NCBI GenBank assembly: GCA_016291915.1
Contig: JAEEZP010000149.1
Location: 1 to 8,854, forward strand
Origin: Prevotella sp.
GTDB taxonomy: Bacteria > Bacteroidota > Bacteroidia > Bacteroidales > Bacteroidaceae
Reading direction: 5' to 3'
Length of the DNA: 8,854 bases
The notes under the pieces are model-generated. The model saw only the letters and a program-made list of their open reading frames with translations. It did not search any database and had not been told where the DNA came from. Made by a program: the position numbers and the translations under genes. Positions 6,203 to 8,854 of this stretch are shown piece after piece (position 1 is the first letter of the stretch; each line of letters opens with the position of its first letter).

Positions 6203-6709
6203 TTAGCGTACTTTATATACATCCTCAACTCCTTCTGCATCTGAGTCAAGCAGTGTCAGATACCATTTGCCATCGACCACTACGGGATTTAATGACAATT
6301 TCATCACTCCCTGCTCCTTCTCGATGTCACCGCCCTTAGCGATCTGTATTAAATAGCAGACCTGGTTGTTGCGGTCGCTGTTCAGAATAAAGCTTTTCGT
6401 CTTGGCTGCATAGATCGGCAACTTCTTGTACAGAGAAAGGAATTTAGCACGAGCCTCTTCATTCAAAGGTGCGACACTATCGCTTTGGAACTTATAGAGC
6501 ATGTCAGCAGCAGCCTCAAACTCCTTGTTGGTGATGTGAGCGAGATACTCATTCACCAGATTGTTAATGTCAATCGTATCCTGCTTGCTGTAATACATAG
6601 ATGCAGGACGGATATATTCATTATAATCATATTCTTTCTTCTTATTCTTTCCACAAGAGACAAGAAGTGTCAGAACTAATACAAAGATTGTAAAATATTT
6701 AAATTTCAT
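6203..6709 (-). CDS. Lipoprotein of unknown function
   Basis: The 168-residue precursor has a type II signal with lipobox LVSC (cysteine 19). The basic GKNKKK stretch that follows argues for a periplasm-facing location rather than the acidic surface-export signal known in Bacteroidetes; this is inference. Residues ~46-98 look helical (INNLVNEYLAHITNKEFEAAADMLY...), and the C-terminal half is beta-rich, ending VVVDGKWYLTLLDSDAEG. A helical start followed by strands with 'dGkWyl' is reminiscent of NTF2-like/DUF4878-type small lipoproteins, but I do not recognise the family with confidence. It is the first gene of the tightly packed block, 2 nt before the DUF1573 gene, and starts 17 nt after a GC-rich hairpin. 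Its leader has no exact TAnnTTTG. Confidence 0.75.
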   Translation of the reverse strand: MKFKYFTIFVLVLTLLVSCGKNKKKEYDYNEYIRPASMYYSKQDTIDINNLVNEYLAHITNKEFEAAADMLYKFQSDSVAPLNEEARAKFLSLYKKLPIYAAKTKSFILNSDRNNQVCYLIQIAKGGDIEKEQGVMKLSLNPVVVDGKWYLTLLDSDAEGVEDVYKVR

Positions 6710-6726
6710 CTTTAATTTAGAAATAA

Positions 6727-6750
6727 GGGGAGGAGTATATACCCCTCCCC
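6727..6750 (-). terminator. GC-rich hairpin between large surface gene and lipoprotein operon
   Basis: GGGGAGG (6727-6733) pairs with CCTCCCC (6744-6750). After one A/C mismatch, two more pairs close an ATAT loop. On the minus strand TTATTTCT follows, which is a weak T-run. The stem starts 23 nt past the stop codon of the large gene and ends 17 nt before the next ATG. It may be a partial terminator, an RNA-stabilising 3' end, or both. If it terminated fully, the four genes downstream would lack an obvious promoter. Confidence 0.55.
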
Positions 6751-6773
6751 TCTCATTTAGATTAGAAAACTAT

Positions 6774-8854
6774 TTAGTTCTTCTTTGCATTTGCATGTGT
6801 ACGGATAACCTTCACCTTAGCGATAGCTGGAACCTTACCCCAGATGTACTCTACCATTACAGGAATCTTCAGTGTGAACTCAGTCACGTTGTTACTCAAG
6901 TTCTTGTAAACGAGCTTACCATCCTGATAGATGAAGTCGAGCTGGTTAGTAACAGACTGGAGAGATACGAATGTCTCGGCATCCTGACCAAGGTTAGCAA
7001 GAACCTCTGCATTATTACTGATAGGATCGCCATTAGCAACACCGTCGATAGTGATACCAGTGATTCCGTAGTAGTCATAATAAGCACCATCATTACCACG
7101 AGAATTCTCCTTACCATTCCAAGCGTCACGCCAGTCATCGAACTCAACGAGATCCTTCAGCTCGATAGTCTGCAGACCCTGAACGCTTGCATCCTCAATT
7201 TCCTTATCACCACTGTAAACATTCAGCGGACGGAGGAAGCGTACATCGAATGTCTCAGATGGATTCATAGCCTTCTGGCACTCATTCATGAGAGAAACAC
7301 CGATAATAGCAGTGATGGTCTGGTCGTTGAGCTGGTTGTGAGCAACATAGTTCAACAGATCCTTTGCATAGTTGGTCTTCTGATACTCAATCATAGCAGA
7401 CTTAGCATCATCACCGGTAATCTTAGCAACATCCTGCTTTAGCTTAGCTCTGTCAGCCTTATCGTAAGCCTGGAGAGTCAAACCATTATTAGCGAGAGCC
7501 ATCACATAAGTCTTACCAGAAACACCCTTATACTCTTTACCAACATTCTTCTGAGCGAAAGCAAAAGAAAGTTCGAGGTTTTCAGCAGCATACTCCTTAT
7601 CGGCAGTCAGATCATTCTCAACAACGATCAAAGCTGGGTTAGAAAGGTCAGCAAGGTTACCCTTGAATACATCACTGAATGTAGCGTCAAGCTTATCAGC
7701 GGTACCACCTTCATTGTCCTCAGGAGTCAATGTGTTAGCACGGATCTCATCGAATCCCTCATCACCAGTATTGTGTGTGTACCAGAACTGATCGATTCCA
7801 GTCTCACCATTGATTACCATCTTAGCTGTCGGAGTGTTAACAGTACCTGTACCAGTTGTGAACATTACGTATACATCCGGCCAGCGCTTCTTATTCTTAG
7901 ACTCGTACTTGATAGCACGGCTATAAGGAGCATTCTTACCCTGCTCTACGAAATACTTGTAAGCATCAGCAGAGGTGAGGATCCACTCAAGAGTATGTGT
8001 TACAGTTCCGCTCTCAGTTGCATCAGTCTCATGATAAGCGTTGATAGTACCAATAATCTCTTTAGCCTCCTTGAAGGTCTTGGTCTTAGCATCAAGCTCA
8101 TACTGCTGGAGGTTACCATCCTCACCCTCAACAGGCTCACCATAGTTCTCTTCCCACTCCTCGCGAGTAGCGTCTACCAAGTTATAGAGATCCCACTCAG
8201 TCTGGTTCCAAGTAGTCTTGTAGCTCCAACCCTCGGCCTCACACTCACCATTGTAAGCATAGCCACTGCCAGTGTAAGTGATATACTTGTCGGGCTCGTC
8301 TGGCTGTGGGCCTTCCTCTGGCTCAACAATCTTGATACGGATATAACCATACTCGAGAACATCACCACTCTCCTTCTCAATCAGAGATACACGTACCATT
8401 GGTGTACGACCAACCTCAGTAGCGCGGATCTGCTCAGCACCGTAAGCCTGCTGCTTACCATCCTTGTCTGCTGGCTGCGGACGGAAGATAGAACCATTCA
8501 AATTAGCGTGAGCTGACTCGTCGGTCAGGTTCTCACCAAGGATAAGAGATGTCAACTCAAACTTGAACTCGAGACCGTTAGCCTTCATGGTAGCGGCATC
8601 CATCAGTTTGTGTGCACCGTCAACAGTAGTATAGTGGAGCTCAACGAGAGTATTCAGATCCAATGTACCATTCCAGAAGCAAGTATCCTGAGGCTCATTG
8701 CTCTTAGCTGCATTTACAGTCGGGAACAAGTGACCTGGCTCAACAATCTCGCACATACCCTCATCGGTATTATTGCAAACACCTGTCCAAGGAATAGGAT
8801 TAGCCTTTGTAATCTCCTGGTGTGCAATCTTCAAGCCAGAGATCTCCTCAGCGA
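6774..8854 (-). CDS. Large secreted/surface protein, C-terminal part, unrecognised
   Basis: The frame is open through the right edge, so the gene is truncated at its 5' end and at least 692 residues are present. The TTG at 8834 is not a start: the same frame continues upstream as AEEISGL. The protein is acidic and rich in Asn, Thr, Tyr and Glu, with no membrane segments. A first region (8327-8834) ends in strands such as RTPMVRVSLIEKE and YGYIRIKIVEPE. A Pro/Glu linker (EGPQPDEPD, about 8298-8324) leads to a second region beginning KYITYTGSGYAYNGECEAEG. The C-terminus (about 6774-7260) has FLRPLNVYSGDKE, YYGITGITIDG, and final strands IPVMVEYIWGKVPAIAKVKV, suggesting several beta-sandwich domains. 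I do not recognise the family. Codon choice is strongly biased (AAG, GAG, ATC, AAC) as in the ompA-like gene and unlike the four genes between, suggesting an abundant product. A cell-surface or fibre protein is a guess. Confidence 0.75.
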   Translation of the reverse strand, partial: AEEISGLKIAHQEITKANPIPWTGVCNNTDEGMCEIVEPGHLFPTVNAAKSNEPQDTCFWNGTLDLNTLVELHYTTVDGAHKLMDAATMKANGLEFKFELTSLILGENLTDESAHANLNGSIFRPQPADKDGKQQAYGAEQIRATEVGRTPMVRVSLIEKESGDVLEYGYIRIKIVEPEEGPQPDEPDKYITYTGSGYAYNGECEAEGWSYKTTWNQTEWDLYNLVDATREEWEENYGEPVEGEDGNLQQYELDAKTKTFKEAKEIIGTINAYHETDATESGTVTHTLEWILTSADAYKYFVEQGKNAPYSRAIKYESKNKKRWPDVYVMFTTGTGTVNTPTAKMVINGETGIDQFWYTHNTGDEGFDEIRANTLTPEDNEGGTADKLDATFSDVFKGNLADLSNPALIVVENDLTADKEYAAENLELSFAFAQKNVGKEYKGVSGKTYVMALANNGLTLQAYDKADRAKLKQDVAKITGDDAKSAMIEYQKTNYAKDLLNYVAHNQLNDQTITAIIGVSLMNECQKAMNPSETFDVRFLRPLNVYSGDKEIEDASVQGLQTIELKDLVEFDDWRDAWNGKENSRGNDGAYYDYYGITGITIDGVANGDPISNNAEVLANLGQDAETFVSLQSVTNQLDFIYQDGKLVYKNLSNNVTEFTLKIPVMVEYIWGKVPAIAKVKVIRTHANAKKN

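Noticed and set aside
6795..8516. Two long plus-strand frames (6795-7442 and 7773-8516) opposite the large surface gene
   Set aside because: They are antisense to a continuous open frame with consistent biased codons. Their Leu/Ile/Thr/Ser-rich translations are the usual shadow of Lys/Glu/Asn-rich coding DNA.
8832..8834. TTG at 8834 as the start of the large surface gene
   Set aside because: The frame stays open to the window edge (AEEISGL precedes it), and no signal peptide follows, so the gene begins outside the window.

Overview
The window looks like chromosomal DNA from a Bacteroidales bacterium, most likely Prevotellaceae (Prevotella/Segatella type). The evidence is a Bacteroidetes-type promoter (TAnnTTTG at -7 with a TTG-type -33 box) before asd, weak A-rich ribosome binding regions, a DUF1573 lipoprotein, an OmpA-family protein with an N-terminal barrel, several copies of the 'VDLGLSVKWA' (Fibrobacter succinogenes major paralogous, FISUMP-like) domain, and a C-terminal segment resembling a Por/type IX sorting tail. 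The species assignment is inference.

Left part (1-1834): the 5' end of a Kef-type cation:proton antiporter gene leaves the window on the minus strand. It is divergent from asd (aspartate-semialdehyde dehydrogenase, plus strand), which has a recognisable promoter and a strong terminator. The intergenic DNA on both sides of asd is AT-rich and carries a short dispersed repeat built around ATAGTAACTATAG. The 377-base gap after asd also holds two long imperfect hairpins that share a core in opposite orientation.

Right part (1835-8854), all on the minus strand and so read right to left: the C-terminal ~690 residues of a large unrecognised secreted or surface protein; a GC-rich hairpin; then four tightly packed genes with gaps or overlaps of 2, 8 and 4 nt. 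These four encode a lipoprotein of unknown function, a DUF1573 lipoprotein, a small exported protein with a sorting-tail-like C-terminus, and a 751-residue exported protein with three FISUMP-like domains and a GGDTP linker. After 44 bases comes an OmpA-family outer-membrane/peptidoglycan anchor gene ending in a strong terminator.

The tight coupling of the four middle genes suggests one cell-envelope module. All its products carry export signals. Its biological role is not recognisable from sequence. The most interesting points are this uncharacterised envelope operon, the shared 'DG' N-terminal motif of its last two products, the repeat-built architecture of the 751-residue protein, and the dispersed palindromic repeats around asd.
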